Shown piece by piece: positions 1-9,120 of a DNA stretch of 64,000 bases. Both the position numbers and the translations under genes were made by a program. How positions within the stretch are numbered: the first letter of the stretch is position 1; each line of letters starts with the position of its first letter. The notes beneath the pieces are model-generated. The model was not told the DNA's origin. It saw nothing but the letters and a program-made list of their open reading frames with translations, and did no database searches. This DNA comes from Chitinophaga eiseniae (GTDB lineage Bacteria; Bacteroidota; Bacteroidia; Chitinophagales; Chitinophagaceae), in contig NZ_FUWZ01000004.1 in the NCBI RefSeq assembly GCF_900167135.1, forward strand, positions 434,001-498,000, given 5' to 3'.

Positions 1-1685
1 GTGCCTACCCACACGCGGCCTTTGCTGTCTTCCAGGAAACAGATGACGTTATTGCTGCTCAGGCTTTTTTTATCGCTGCTATGACGGTAGGTAGTGATTT
101 GTTTTTTGTCCGGGGAAAAGACCATGATCCCATAGGTGGTGCCGGTCCATAGATTGCCTTTGCGGTCGTCCATCAGCGCGGAAATGTAGTTGGACGACTG
201 GTTGCCGGTCCTTTCCCGGAAGAAGTGGGCGAAACGGCCGGTCTTCCGGTCCAGCAGGTCCAGCCCGGTTCCCCAGGTGCCTACCCACAAGCGGCGGTCT
301 TTGTCTTCATAGACTTCCCATACCTTATCGTCCGCGAGGGACGACGTGTCCTGATCGTTGTGCCGGTAACGGGTAAATTTTTTTCCGTCGAAGCTGTTGA
401 GTCCTCCGAAGTAGGTGCCTATCCACAGCACGTTCTGATGGTCCAGGCAGAGGCTTACGATGACGTTGTTGCTGATGCTGTTGGGATTGCGGGGATCATG
501 CTGATATTGCCGGAAGGTATTGGTTTTCCTGTCAAAATAGAGGAGACCGCCACCGTTGGTGCCTATCCAGAGGTTGCCCTGTTTGTCTTCCACGAAGCGG
601 TTCACATCATCATAGGGAAGACTACCGGCATCCGACTCCTGGTGATGATAATGCGGGAATTGCAGGATATTGCTATTGAGATAATTGACGCCCTGTTTGT
701 AGGTGCCCGCCCACAGGATGCCGTTATCATCCTTGTACAAGGCGTTGATGCTGTTTTGACCCAGGCTCTGGGGATTCTTAGGATCGTTGAGCAAATAGGT
801 CGTATGGAAATTTTTCTTTTTATCGATCAGCGCAATGCCGCCATGATCGGTGGCTATCCATATGAGGCCGCTGTTGTCCTGGACGATCTGGCTTACAAGG
901 CCGGATGACAGGCGGGAAGGAGCGGAGTTTTCATTGAAAGGTCTTACGGAATTGTCTTGCGGACGGAAGAGGTAGGCGCCATAGGCGAAACTCCAGAGCC
1001 AAATGTCGCCATCGCTGTCAATAAAAAGGTTGGTAGGCGGGCGCTCTTTGGCCTGTTGCTGAACGGCAGTACTCGTGGAGATGGTTTTGCCGGAGGTGAT
1101 GTCATAATGTTGTAAGACGCCGTTCTGTTGCAGCAGCCATATAGTGCCGGCGGCTGCTTCCCGGACGGCTATGATTTTATTTCCGGCATTGATGTTCATT
1201 CTTTTCGCCTGTTTGTTGACATACAGGAAAAGATCGCCGTTCTCATATAAAAACCAGTATCGCCCATTCGTTCCTTTGGTGATATTGTACACAGTACCTT
1301 CGGGTAGCCCCAGTGATTTCAGATAGTCGTTGGCGTTAGCAGAGAAACGTTCGGTATGACTATCGTAGACCGACGGGCCGCCTTTTGTTGCCACCCACAT
1401 TTTTTCATCCGGAAGTTCATACAGCGAAAGCACATAGTTGTCGGTCAGTGAAGTGCTGTCGTTCTGACGGCTGCGCAGCACCTTGCAGGTATAGCCGTCG
1501 TAGCGGTTAAGCCCCGATACCGTGCCGAACCACAGGTAGCCGTCCGGGTCCTTGAGGATCGCTGTCACCTGGTTATGCGACAAACCGGAATAGATATCCA
1601 GTTTGGAAAAGTTGTAGGGAGCTGTCTGTGCAAAAACCTGGAAAGGTAATGCCAGTATAGCCATTAGAACGAAAACGCGCATCAT
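1..1685 (-). CDS. Hybrid two-component system sensor, N-terminal propeller part (partial, runs off the left edge)
   Basis: This is the first 561 codons of a sensor protein, read leftwards from an ATG-ATG pair; I take the first. A signal peptide ending near VFAQ is followed by tandem propeller repeats. Recurrent motifs include DGYLWFGTVSGLNRYDGY near the start and later GNLWIGTNGGGLLYFDRK, LWIGTYFGGLNSFDGK and LWVGTWGTGLDLLDRK. Such repeats form the periplasmic ligand-binding part of Bacteroidota hybrid sensors, in which a Y_Y_Y domain, membrane helix, histidine kinase, receiver and AraC-type DNA-binding domain normally follow. Those later domains lie outside the window and are inferred. It is divergent from the GH51 gene, so it probably senses an oligosaccharide from this locus. 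A kinase without the DNA-binding part is the main alternative. Confidence 0.85.
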   Translation of the reverse strand, partial: MMRVFVLMAILALPFQVFAQTAPYNFSKLDIYSGLSHNQVTAILKDPDGYLWFGTVSGLNRYDGYTCKVLRSRQNDSTSLTDNYVLSLYELPDEKMWVATKGGPSVYDSHTERFSANANDYLKSLGLPEGTVYNITKGTNGRYWFLYENGDLFLYVNKQAKRMNINAGNKIIAVREAAAGTIWLLQQNGVLQHYDITSGKTISTSTAVQQQAKERPPTNLFIDSDGDIWLWSFAYGAYLFRPQDNSVRPFNENSAPSRLSSGLVSQIVQDNSGLIWIATDHGGIALIDKKKNFHTTYLLNDPKNPQSLGQNSINALYKDDNGILWAGTYKQGVNYLNSNILQFPHYHHQESDAGSLPYDDVNRFVEDKQGNLWIGTNGGGLLYFDRKTNTFRQYQHDPRNPNSISNNVIVSLCLDHQNVLWIGTYFGGLNSFDGKKFTRYRHNDQDTSSLADDKVWEVYEDKDRRLWVGTWGTGLDLLDRKTGRFAHFFRERTGNQSSNYISALMDDRKGNLWTGTTYGIMVFSPDKKQITTYRHSSDKKSLSSNNVICFLEDSKGRVWVG

Positions 1686-1933
1686 AACGTGTTGAACTTA
1701 GAATTTATTACTGCAGCATAGGAACGCCATCTGATATCCTGTGTCGCCATAAAAAAAGAAAACGCAGCGAAACGACAGCAATGTTTGGAAGGCCCCGGCC
1801 CCAAAGGAACTAAAATCCTGCTAAAACGCTACCCCGGCCAAACTACGAGTCTCTGCACGTAAGTTAAAAATAATTGTAGTAATGACAAATAATATTTTTA
1901 AATTGTCCGTCGCTAAGTCGCAGATGCAATGTT
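1686..1933. promoter_or_regulatory. Divergent intergenic region between the hybrid sensor and GH51
   Basis: These 248 bases separate two divergent genes and should hold both promoters. The half near the GH51 gene is very A/T-rich (about 1863-1905). I found no convincing match to the Bacteroidota TTG/TAnnTTTG promoter and no clear palindrome. Confidence 0.4.
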
Positions 1934-3928
1934 ATGAAGAAAAATAAACTGATCAAAAAATGGAGATGGTGGTTGCCGGCGTGCAGCCTGATGCTGGCAG
2001 CTATACCGGCTGTCTGCCAGCAGGTATTTACCGTACAGGCCGACAAACCCGGCGCTGTTATCCAGCCAACGATGTATGGCGTATTCTTTGAAGATATTAA
2101 TATGGGCGCTGACGGCGGACTATATGCCGAGCTGGTGAAGAACCGCTCCTTTGAATTCGACAACCCATTAATGGGGTGGACGGTCAACGGTAAAAAGGAC
2201 GAAGGTGATATACTGGTGCTGAATAGTACTGCTTATAACAAAGCCAACCCTCACTATCTGCATATCCGCGTCAACAACCGCCGTAAAGGGGAGTGGGGGC
2301 TCACCAACGAAGGCTTTAAAGGCATGGGTATTCGGAAGGGCGTAACGTATTGTTTTTCTGTCAAATACAGTACTAACCAACCAGGTGTGACGGTGTACGC
2401 CGAACTGACAACACCTTCCGGAAAGGTGATCGGTGCCGGCTCATTCACCGCTGCGCCCACCGGCGCTGACTGGTCAACGAAGGAAGTAACTTTTACCGCT
2501 TCGGCGGAGGAGCCGTCGGCCAGGCTCACAGTGTGGCTGGAGGGCAACGGCAGTATCGATATGGACATGATCTCGCTGTTTCCCGGTGACACCTGGAAAA
2601 ACAGGCCTAAAGGCCTTAGGGCAGACATGGTACAGATGCTGGCAGACATGCAACCGGGATTTGTTCGTTTCCCCGGCGGTTGTATTGTGGAAGGCCGTAA
2701 CCTGGCCAACCGCTTTCAGTGGAAAAAGACGGTCGGTCCCCCGGAAGACCGTGAGCTGATCATCAACCGCTGGAACACGGAATTCGGTCACCGCCTGACG
2801 CCGGACTATTATCAGAGCTTCGGCCTCGGCTTTTTTGAATACTTCCAGCTGGCAGAAGACATCGGCGCGGCGCCGCTGCCCATCCTCAACTGCGGCATGG
2901 CATGTCAGTTTAATACTGCTGAACTGGCGCCCATGGACGCGCTGCAGCCTTATGTCCAGGATGCGATAGACCTGGTGGAATTTGCCAACGGTCCCGCTGA
3001 CAGTAAATGGGGAAAGGTGCGTGCTGACATGGGACATCCGGCCCCTTTTCACCTGACGATGATCGGGGTGGGCAACGAAAACTGGGGACCGCAGTATGTT
3101 GAACGCGCCGCGGAATTTGCGCGTCAGCTGAAAGCCGCGCATCCCGAAATAAAGCTGGTGTTCAGTTCCGGTACAGATCCCGACGGTCCGCGTTTCAACT
3201 ATCTCAACGATACGCTCCGGAAAATGAACGCCGATTTTATTGACGAACATTACTATCGCAATCCGGAATGGTTTCTCGCCAATGCCGGCCGTTACGATCA
3301 TTACCCGAGGGAAGGTGCTAAGGTGTTTGCAGGGGAGTACGCTGCGCATGAATCAAAAAATTTCACCGGCGCCAGCCGTAACACGCTGCGGGCGGCCATT
3401 GCCGAAGCAGCATTCCTTACCGGCCTGGAAAGAAATGCGGACGTGGTACACATGGCTTCCTACGCACCGCTTTTCGCCAGTGCAGAACAGTGGCAGTGGG
3501 CGCCCGATCTTATTTGGGTGAACAGCCTGAAGGTTGTTGGCACGCCCAGCTACCAGGTACAGAAATTATATTCGCGCAATAAGGGGACGCATGTACTGCC
3601 ATTACACCAGGGCAACGAGCCGGTAAAGGGGAAGGACAGCCTCTATGCCAGCGCTGTCTTCGATAAAAATACAGGAGATGTGATTGTCAAGATCGTTAAC
3701 GCCAGCCAGCAAACTACTGTCAGAACGATACAGGTAACCGGCAGCAATAAGGTTGCTGGCAGTGCAACGCTGACCACGCTCACCGCTAAGGACCCGGTCA
3801 CCGTCAATACATTTGACGAAATGCCTGTACAGCCGGTCGTGTCTACGGTACCGGTACGTCGGCAAGCCGTCACGCTCAAGCTGGCGCCCAATTCCCTGAG
3901 TGTATTACGGATCGGCGGCAAAAAATAA
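1934..3928 (+). CDS. Secreted GH51 alpha-L-arabinofuranosidase with CBM4-like N-terminal insert
   Basis: The 664-residue protein begins with a signal peptide (hydrophobic core after KKWRWW, cleavage near AVCQQ). The early segment QPTMYGVFFEDINMGADGG is the usual start of the GH51 barrel. Residues of about 75-215 look like a CBM4/9-type jelly roll inserted before the barrel resumes at FVRFPGGCIVEG. Glu382 in GVGNENWG is the likely acid/base and Glu468 in VFAGEYA the likely nucleophile. The C-terminal 150 residues form the beta domain usual for the family. It should remove alpha-L-arabinofuranosyl groups from arabinan, arabinoxylan or arabinogalactan in the periplasm. It sits just before SusC/SusD. 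No strong Shine-Dalgarno is seen, as is normal in this phylum. Family assignment is firm; the substrate is inferred. Confidence 0.93.
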   Translation: MKKNKLIKKWRWWLPACSLMLAAIPAVCQQVFTVQADKPGAVIQPTMYGVFFEDINMGADGGLYAELVKNRSFEFDNPLMGWTVNGKKDEGDILVLNSTAYNKANPHYLHIRVNNRRKGEWGLTNEGFKGMGIRKGVTYCFSVKYSTNQPGVTVYAELTTPSGKVIGAGSFTAAPTGADWSTKEVTFTASAEEPSARLTVWLEGNGSIDMDMISLFPGDTWKNRPKGLRADMVQMLADMQPGFVRFPGGCIVEGRNLANRFQWKKTVGPPEDRELIINRWNTEFGHRLTPDYYQSFGLGFFEYFQLAEDIGAAPLPILNCGMACQFNTAELAPMDALQPYVQDAIDLVEFANGPADSKWGKVRADMGHPAPFHLTMIGVGNENWGPQYVERAAEFARQLKAAHPEIKLVFSSGTDPDGPRFNYLNDTLRKMNADFIDEHYYRNPEWFLANAGRYDHYPREGAKVFAGEYAAHESKNFTGASRNTLRAAIAEAAFLTGLERNADVVHMASYAPLFASAEQWQWAPDLIWVNSLKVVGTPSYQVQKLYSRNKGTHVLPLHQGNEPVKGKDSLYASAVFDKNTGDVIVKIVNASQQTTVRTIQVTGSNKVAGSATLTTLTAKDPVTVNTFDEMPVQPVVSTVPVRRQAVTLKLAPNSLSVLRIGGKK

Positions 3929-4066
3929 GATACCCCTCGCGCAAATAAAACATCAAAATCCGGCAAATCCGTGGTGGTTTGTGGCTGTATAAAGATGGAG
4001 ATTTACAACACGTTATGAATCGGTTTTTTCCGACAGTAAGTCAATCAAAATCTAATTACAGTCACA

Positions 4067-7000
4067 ATGAAAGTAAAAAGCAAAGCACTAATAGGATCTG
4101 CTTTGGGGTTGTCATTTGTGTTCCTCTCTATGCAGTCAGCCGAGGCGCAGCGAATTGTCAGGGCAAGCGGCAAGGTCGTGGACACCAAAGATCTTACCCC
4201 GCTGCCCGGTGCCACCGTAGTACGGGTAGGCGGTAAAGAAGTCGCCGTCGCCAACAGCGCAGGTTTTTTTGAGATCGGCGTACCGGAAGGAAGTACGCTC
4301 AGGATCTCGCAATTAGGTTACAACAACACGCAGATGAAGGCGGATACAGGCATACTGGTAAAGCTGCTGTCCTCTTCCAGTAACCTCGATGCGATAGTAG
4401 TGGTGGGTTATGGTGTACAGAAAAAATCCGCTATTTCCGGGTCTATCGGCGTTATTAAAATGGACGACGTGAAGCGGGTAACGCCTACTACTTCCGCCGG
4501 CAACCTTTTGCAGGGACAGGTGGCGGGCCTGAAAGTAAACACGCCCGCGGGCGTGCCGGGCGCGAAGCCATCCTTTTTTATCCGGCAGGTAACGACGTTC
4601 GATAAAGACCCTAAAAAAGGGCCGGCACAACCGGTGCTGTTTGTCATCGATGGTATGGTGACCAGCAATGCAGATGATTTTAATAACCTGAGCCCCAACG
4701 ATATCGACAACGTTTCCGTACTGCGGGATGCGTCGGCAGCAGCGGCCTATGGCGCGCGGGCGGCAGGCGGTGTTATTGTGGTGACAACGCGTAAAGGTGT
4801 GAAATCCGCCCGGCCGGTCATCAGCTACTCCTTCAATACCGGCGTCGATAAGCGTACCAAAAACGCGCCATTGACCAGCGCGGTGGAAGCAGGGCTGTTG
4901 TACAACCGTATCAACCCCAACGCTACCGATCTGTGGACGCAGCAGGAACTGGATTTCTTCAAGACCGTCAACAATGGATGGGGCTACGATCAACTGGCCA
5001 CCATATGGCGTGACCCTTCTACCACCTCCCACAACCTGAGTGTTTCCGGCGGGGGAGACAAAGTCCGTTATTATATGGGCGGATCTATGGTCTCGCAGAA
5101 AAGCTTCGTGGAAAATCTCGACTACAAAAAATATAACCTTCGTTCCAACGTCACCGCAGATATTACAGACAGATTGCAATTGTTTGCCGGTCTTGCTTTG
5201 AACACCACCAACCGTTATTCTCCCCCTACGGCAGATGATTTTAACGACTGGTACGGGAAATTGCGGATATGGCAGCCCGAACAGCCGGTGTGGACCGACG
5301 GCGGACATCCGGTAGACTATGGCTGGATCATGAACATGGGCGCCCAGGTACGCGGCGATGGCGGATACAAAAAGAATACCGTGGTAAACCCCACCATCAA
5401 TCTGAAACTGAGTTATAAAATACCGGGTATCGACGGGCTTACTGCCAGCGCGCAATACAACCGCAACTGGTCCAATACCCGGTTTAAATACTTCGAGAAA
5501 AAGTACGATGTATGGGTGATGAAGCGCACCGGCAACAGGATACTGTCCCTCGATGAAAAAGATCTCGTAGGCCTGAAAAAAACGAACCAGGTCAGCAACG
5601 ATTATCTGGAAGAAGATTACCGCTGGTCTGACTACAGTCAGCTAAACCTGCAACTGAGCTATGATCGCAATTTCAGACGGCACCATGTAGGCGGATGGGT
5701 ACTGATGGAAAAAGCACAGACGGAAGTCGGCGGCGCAGACGCTTACCGCCAGAATTTCCCGGTGTATACTACCGACCAATGGTGGGCGGCCAGCAAAGAA
5801 CCGAACGATAAAGATGCGGACGGCATCACCAACGAAAAAGTAGGCCGCAAGTCCTGGGTGGGACAGTTCTTCTATGATTACGATGGAAAATATCTCGCCA
5901 CTTTCTCCTACAGGTATGATGGCTCCTATAAGTTTCCGATAGATTCCCGCTGGGGCTTCTTCCCGTCTGCTTCTGCAGGATGGGTAATTTCCAAGGAGAA
6001 CTTTTTCCGTAACGTCAAAGGTATAGACTTCCTGAAACTGCGTGCCTCCGCTGGTCTTACCAGCTCCGACAATATTGACGCTTACCAGTGGATGCAGGTG
6101 TATAAAATCGGAGAATCTGCTTATTTCGGCACTTCGCCTATCACAGGGACGGGTATACAGTATGGCAACATTACCAACCCGATCGTTACCTGGGAGAAAA
6201 CAAAATCGTATAACGTAGCGGTGGACGTGGATTTCCTGCGTCACTTCAATGCAACCGCCGAATATTATTTTATTAACACCTACGATATCCTGGCCAAAAG
6301 AATACAGACCATTTCCCCAACCTTTCCCCGCGAGATGCCCGCAGAGAACTACGGAGAAGTACATGCCAACGGGGTGGAACTGACGGTGGGATATAACAAC
6401 AGGGTAGGGAACGTGAAGTATTATGTAAATGCCAATGCGTCCTATGGTGGCGCCAGGTACACCGTCAAAGACCAGAACATTACCTATCCATACCAGGATG
6501 AAATAGGCCGCTCTACCAGCCGCATTGTAACACGCGTGGCCGATCATATTCTGCGTACGCAGGCGGACCTCGACGCATGGAACGCCGCGTATCCCAATTA
6601 CAAATATTACGGCATTGCACCGCAATTAGGGCAGATGGTATACCAGGACCTCAACGGGCCGGATGGCAAACCTGATGGCCTCATCGACGACTGGGACAAG
6701 GTAGAAGTGAAGGGCAATAATAATCCCATCCTGCTGGGCGTTAACCTGGGATTTGAATGGAAAGGCATTTCCGTAGACGCTACTATCAACGGTAACCTGA
6801 AACAATACAAGTACGTGAACAATCTCGCACAGAACGTGGAATGGAACCGTAACTGGAAGGAATGGTATGGCAACAGCTGGACGCCGGACAATCCCAATGC
6901 TTACCTGCCACGGCGTTATTCCAGTAACGATGGCAACAACCGCGTAACTACGGATGAAAGCACTTTCTGGCTCACCCGTTCCGATTTTCTGCGTTTGCGC

Positions 7001-7198
7001 CTGTTGAACGTCGGTTACAGCCTGCCGTCAAAACTGATCAGCAGATGGGGCGTGAATGGCTTCAAAATATATTTCAGCGGCTCCAACCTCCTTGTGCTCA
7101 GCAAATTCAACAGCAAATACTACGATCCGGAAATGGGAGGGCATACCAACTACCCGGTAATGAAGACATTCAACTTTGGGGCAAATGTAACCCTCTAA
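4067..7198 (+). CDS. SusC-like TonB-dependent outer-membrane receptor
   Basis: The 1043-residue protein has a signal peptide ending near AEAQ, a carboxypeptidase-regulatory-like beta-sandwich (about residues 32-105, with PLPGATVV), the SusC signature DAIVVVGYGVQKK, a plug domain with VLFVIDGM and DASAAAAYGARAAGGVI, and a long barrel ending in aromatic-rich strands (FNFGANVTL). SusC proteins take up oligosaccharides across the outer membrane with TonB energy, capped by a SusD lipoprotein. There is no STN domain, so signalling through an ECF/FecR pair is not expected, which agrees with the hybrid sensor nearby. The SusD gene follows after 18 bases. Substrate is unknown; the GH51 and GH27 neighbours suggest an arabinose/galactose-containing glycan. 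Confidence 0.95.
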   Translation: MKVKSKALIGSALGLSFVFLSMQSAEAQRIVRASGKVVDTKDLTPLPGATVVRVGGKEVAVANSAGFFEIGVPEGSTLRISQLGYNNTQMKADTGILVKLLSSSSNLDAIVVVGYGVQKKSAISGSIGVIKMDDVKRVTPTTSAGNLLQGQVAGLKVNTPAGVPGAKPSFFIRQVTTFDKDPKKGPAQPVLFVIDGMVTSNADDFNNLSPNDIDNVSVLRDASAAAAYGARAAGGVIVVTTRKGVKSARPVISYSFNTGVDKRTKNAPLTSAVEAGLLYNRINPNATDLWTQQELDFFKTVNNGWGYDQLATIWRDPSTTSHNLSVSGGGDKVRYYMGGSMVSQKSFVENLDYKKYNLRSNVTADITDRLQLFAGLALNTTNRYSPPTADDFNDWYGKLRIWQPEQPVWTDGGHPVDYGWIMNMGAQVRGDGGYKKNTVVNPTINLKLSYKIPGIDGLTASAQYNRNWSNTRFKYFEKKYDVWVMKRTGNRILSLDEKDLVGLKKTNQVSNDYLEEDYRWSDYSQLNLQLSYDRNFRRHHVGGWVLMEKAQTEVGGADAYRQNFPVYTTDQWWAASKEPNDKDADGITNEKVGRKSWVGQFFYDYDGKYLATFSYRYDGSYKFPIDSRWGFFPSASAGWVISKENFFRNVKGIDFLKLRASAGLTSSDNIDAYQWMQVYKIGESAYFGTSPITGTGIQYGNITNPIVTWEKTKSYNVAVDVDFLRHFNATAEYYFINTYDILAKRIQTISPTFPREMPAENYGEVHANGVELTVGYNNRVGNVKYYVNANASYGGARYTVKDQNITYPYQDEIGRSTSRIVTRVADHILRTQADLDAWNAAYPNYKYYGIAPQLGQMVYQDLNGPDGKPDGLIDDWDKVEVKGNNNPILLGVNLGFEWKGISVDATINGNLKQYKYVNNLAQNVEWNRNWKEWYGNSWTPDNPNAYLPRRYSSNDGNNRVTTDESTFWLTRSDFLRLRLLNVGYSLPSKLISRWGVNGFKIYFSGSNLLVLSKFNSKYYDPEMGGHTNYPVMKTFNFGANVTL

Positions 7199-7216
7199 CC
7201 GACTTAAAAAGAGAAG

Positions 7217-9037
7217 ATGAAACTTATACATAAACTCAGTATCGCTATTGCGTGTGCTGCGCTGGCTGTCGTTCAGCTGTCGTCCTGTAAAAAAGGACTG
7301 GACTACGACAACGTCGGCGCCATGTCTCCTGAAAACGTCTGGAAAGACTCCACCATGATACAGGCTTACCTGTCTGATATTTACGGTGGGTTGCTGCCTA
7401 AATGGCCTTTCAATGGCAGTGCTTCGGACGAAGGTATTTCCACGCCGAGAAGTCTTGGCGACTATCAGCGGGGGATCATCAGCGCCAGCAGTGAAGCATC
7501 CAATACAAAGCTGGATTACAAATACATAGAGAAGATCAATTATTTCCTCGATAACCTGGCGAAAGCACCAGCCACTGTCATCTCTGCGGAACGGAACAGC
7601 CGCTTTGCTGCGGAGGCGAAGTTCTGGCGGGCATGGACGTACTGGGGAATGGTCCGCCAGGTGGGCGGTGTGCCGCTGGTCCTGCATACGCAGGATTACC
7701 TGAACAAACCGTCACTGTTTGTGCCGCGCAATAAAACGTCTGAATGCATAGCGCAGATCGTAAAAGACCTGGACGATGCCATACAGGTATTGCCCGCCAG
7801 CTATCCCAATGCCAGCCAGGATTACGGACGTATCACCAAAGTAGCGGCGATGGCTTTCAAAGGCAGGGTACTGCTTACTTATGCCAGCCCGTTGTTTAAT
7901 CCCGGTGGCGACGCCGCCCGTTGGCAGTCGGCCTACAATGCCTGCAAAGCCGCCGTGGACGCTGCTGTCAGCGCCGGACATGCCCTGCATCCCAACTTTC
8001 GTAACATCTGGTACCAGGAACGTAACAAAGAGGTGATCATGGTCAACCAGTTCTGGTATCCTATTCATGCCAACACGTTTAACGGCATCCGTGCGGAACC
8101 TTTTACCCGCGACGCCTCCAACAACAACCAGCCGTTGCTGTCGCTGCTGCTGGCCTTTCCGAAGCGGGATGGATCTCCCATGCAGTTTGATAAAAACCAG
8201 CTGGGCGATCCGGCCTACAACGCTGCTTTCATGAATGATTTTTATACCAACCGGGATGACCGTTTTTACGCAACCGTGTTCTATGGTGGTACGCCGTACC
8301 CCACGCCCGACCAGATACCGCCTTCCTATGTGAGCGGTAACAGCTACTGGAACGTCTGGAAGTATGATGCAGCCAGCGGACGCTATACCAACGCTTCCCT
8401 TGTCATTCATCCGGGGATACCGGGCAACCCGGGTATTACCGGTTTCTTCGATCGTAAGGGCCTCGACACGACTGTTACCAGCGCACTGGTGTACCAGTCC
8501 GGCACCGACTGGCCGGAGATCCGTTTTGCAGAAGTGCTGCTGAACTACGGCGAATGCGCCAATGAGCTGGGTAAGTCCGGCGAAGCCTTGCAGGTATTGC
8601 ACGATATCCGTCAACGTGCGGGTATCACCCCGGGCGCGGGCAATACTTATGGCATCACCGCTACTGCCACAGCAGGCATCCGCGACGCCTATATCCGTGA
8701 AAGACAAGTGGAGTTCGCATTTGAAGGCAGGCGCTTCGATGACCTGCGCCGCTGGAAACGCTACGATATCCTTAACAGCCAGGGCGGCCGCCATGGCCTG
8801 TACATCACCCTGAAAGACGGACAAATGGTGACCGCTTCGGAAAATATCATGGACCCCGCTACCAGGGCTAAATTCACCGCCCGGTATGTCGATAACCTTG
8901 ATGGCGATGCCGGTGTGAAGTTCAACCTGGACCTGAACCACTGGTTCTTCGCCCTGAAACCAGACCAGATCTCACAGTCTCAGAATGTACTGCTGCAAAA
9001 CAAAGAATGGGGCGGCTCTTTTGATCCGTTGCAATAA
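7217..9037 (+). CDS. SusD/RagB-family outer-membrane lipoprotein
   Basis: The 606-residue protein starts with a lipoprotein signal (lipobox LSSC, Cys at about residue 24). It has the SusD fold pattern: N-terminal TPR-like helices with FAAEAKFWRAWTYWGMVRQVGGVPLV, a central loop-rich glycan-binding part, and a C-terminal RQVEFAFEGRRFDDLRRWKR segment. It is the surface glycan-binding partner of the SusC just upstream, in the same operon. It is somewhat longer than many SusD proteins (about 500-550), with extra loops in residues 330-430. A strong terminator follows, closing the SusC/SusD transcript. Confidence 0.95.
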   Translation: MKLIHKLSIAIACAALAVVQLSSCKKGLDYDNVGAMSPENVWKDSTMIQAYLSDIYGGLLPKWPFNGSASDEGISTPRSLGDYQRGIISASSEASNTKLDYKYIEKINYFLDNLAKAPATVISAERNSRFAAEAKFWRAWTYWGMVRQVGGVPLVLHTQDYLNKPSLFVPRNKTSECIAQIVKDLDDAIQVLPASYPNASQDYGRITKVAAMAFKGRVLLTYASPLFNPGGDAARWQSAYNACKAAVDAAVSAGHALHPNFRNIWYQERNKEVIMVNQFWYPIHANTFNGIRAEPFTRDASNNNQPLLSLLLAFPKRDGSPMQFDKNQLGDPAYNAAFMNDFYTNRDDRFYATVFYGGTPYPTPDQIPPSYVSGNSYWNVWKYDAASGRYTNASLVIHPGIPGNPGITGFFDRKGLDTTVTSALVYQSGTDWPEIRFAEVLLNYGECANELGKSGEALQVLHDIRQRAGITPGAGNTYGITATATAGIRDAYIRERQVEFAFEGRRFDDLRRWKRYDILNSQGGRHGLYITLKDGQMVTASENIMDPATRAKFTARYVDNLDGDAGVKFNLDLNHWFFALKPDQISQSQNVLLQNKEWGGSFDPLQ

Positions 9038-9054
9038 TCAGCGTTATATTGGTT

Positions 9055-9087
9055 AAAAACCGGCAGCTGTCCTGGCTGCCGGTTTTT
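9055..9087 (+). terminator. Strong rho-independent terminator after SusD
   Basis: A perfect 13-bp stem (9055-9067 with 9075-9087) has a 7-nt loop; the right arm ends in five T and the left arm begins with five A, so it could act on both strands. It separates the SusC/SusD transcript from the hydrolase and sugar-oxidation genes that follow. Confidence 0.9.
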
Positions 9088-9120
9088 GAATGTATGTTTT
9101 TTTAAAAAACTTTTTCTTTC

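Noticed and set aside
225..908. Open frame of 227 codons on the plus strand
   Set aside because: It lies opposite the propeller sensor gene and has its repeated pattern only because the real gene is repetitive; no signal or domain is recognisable.
2474..3349. Long minus-strand frame inside the GH51 gene
   Set aside because: The GH51 reading has full domain support and catalytic motifs; the opposite frame has none.
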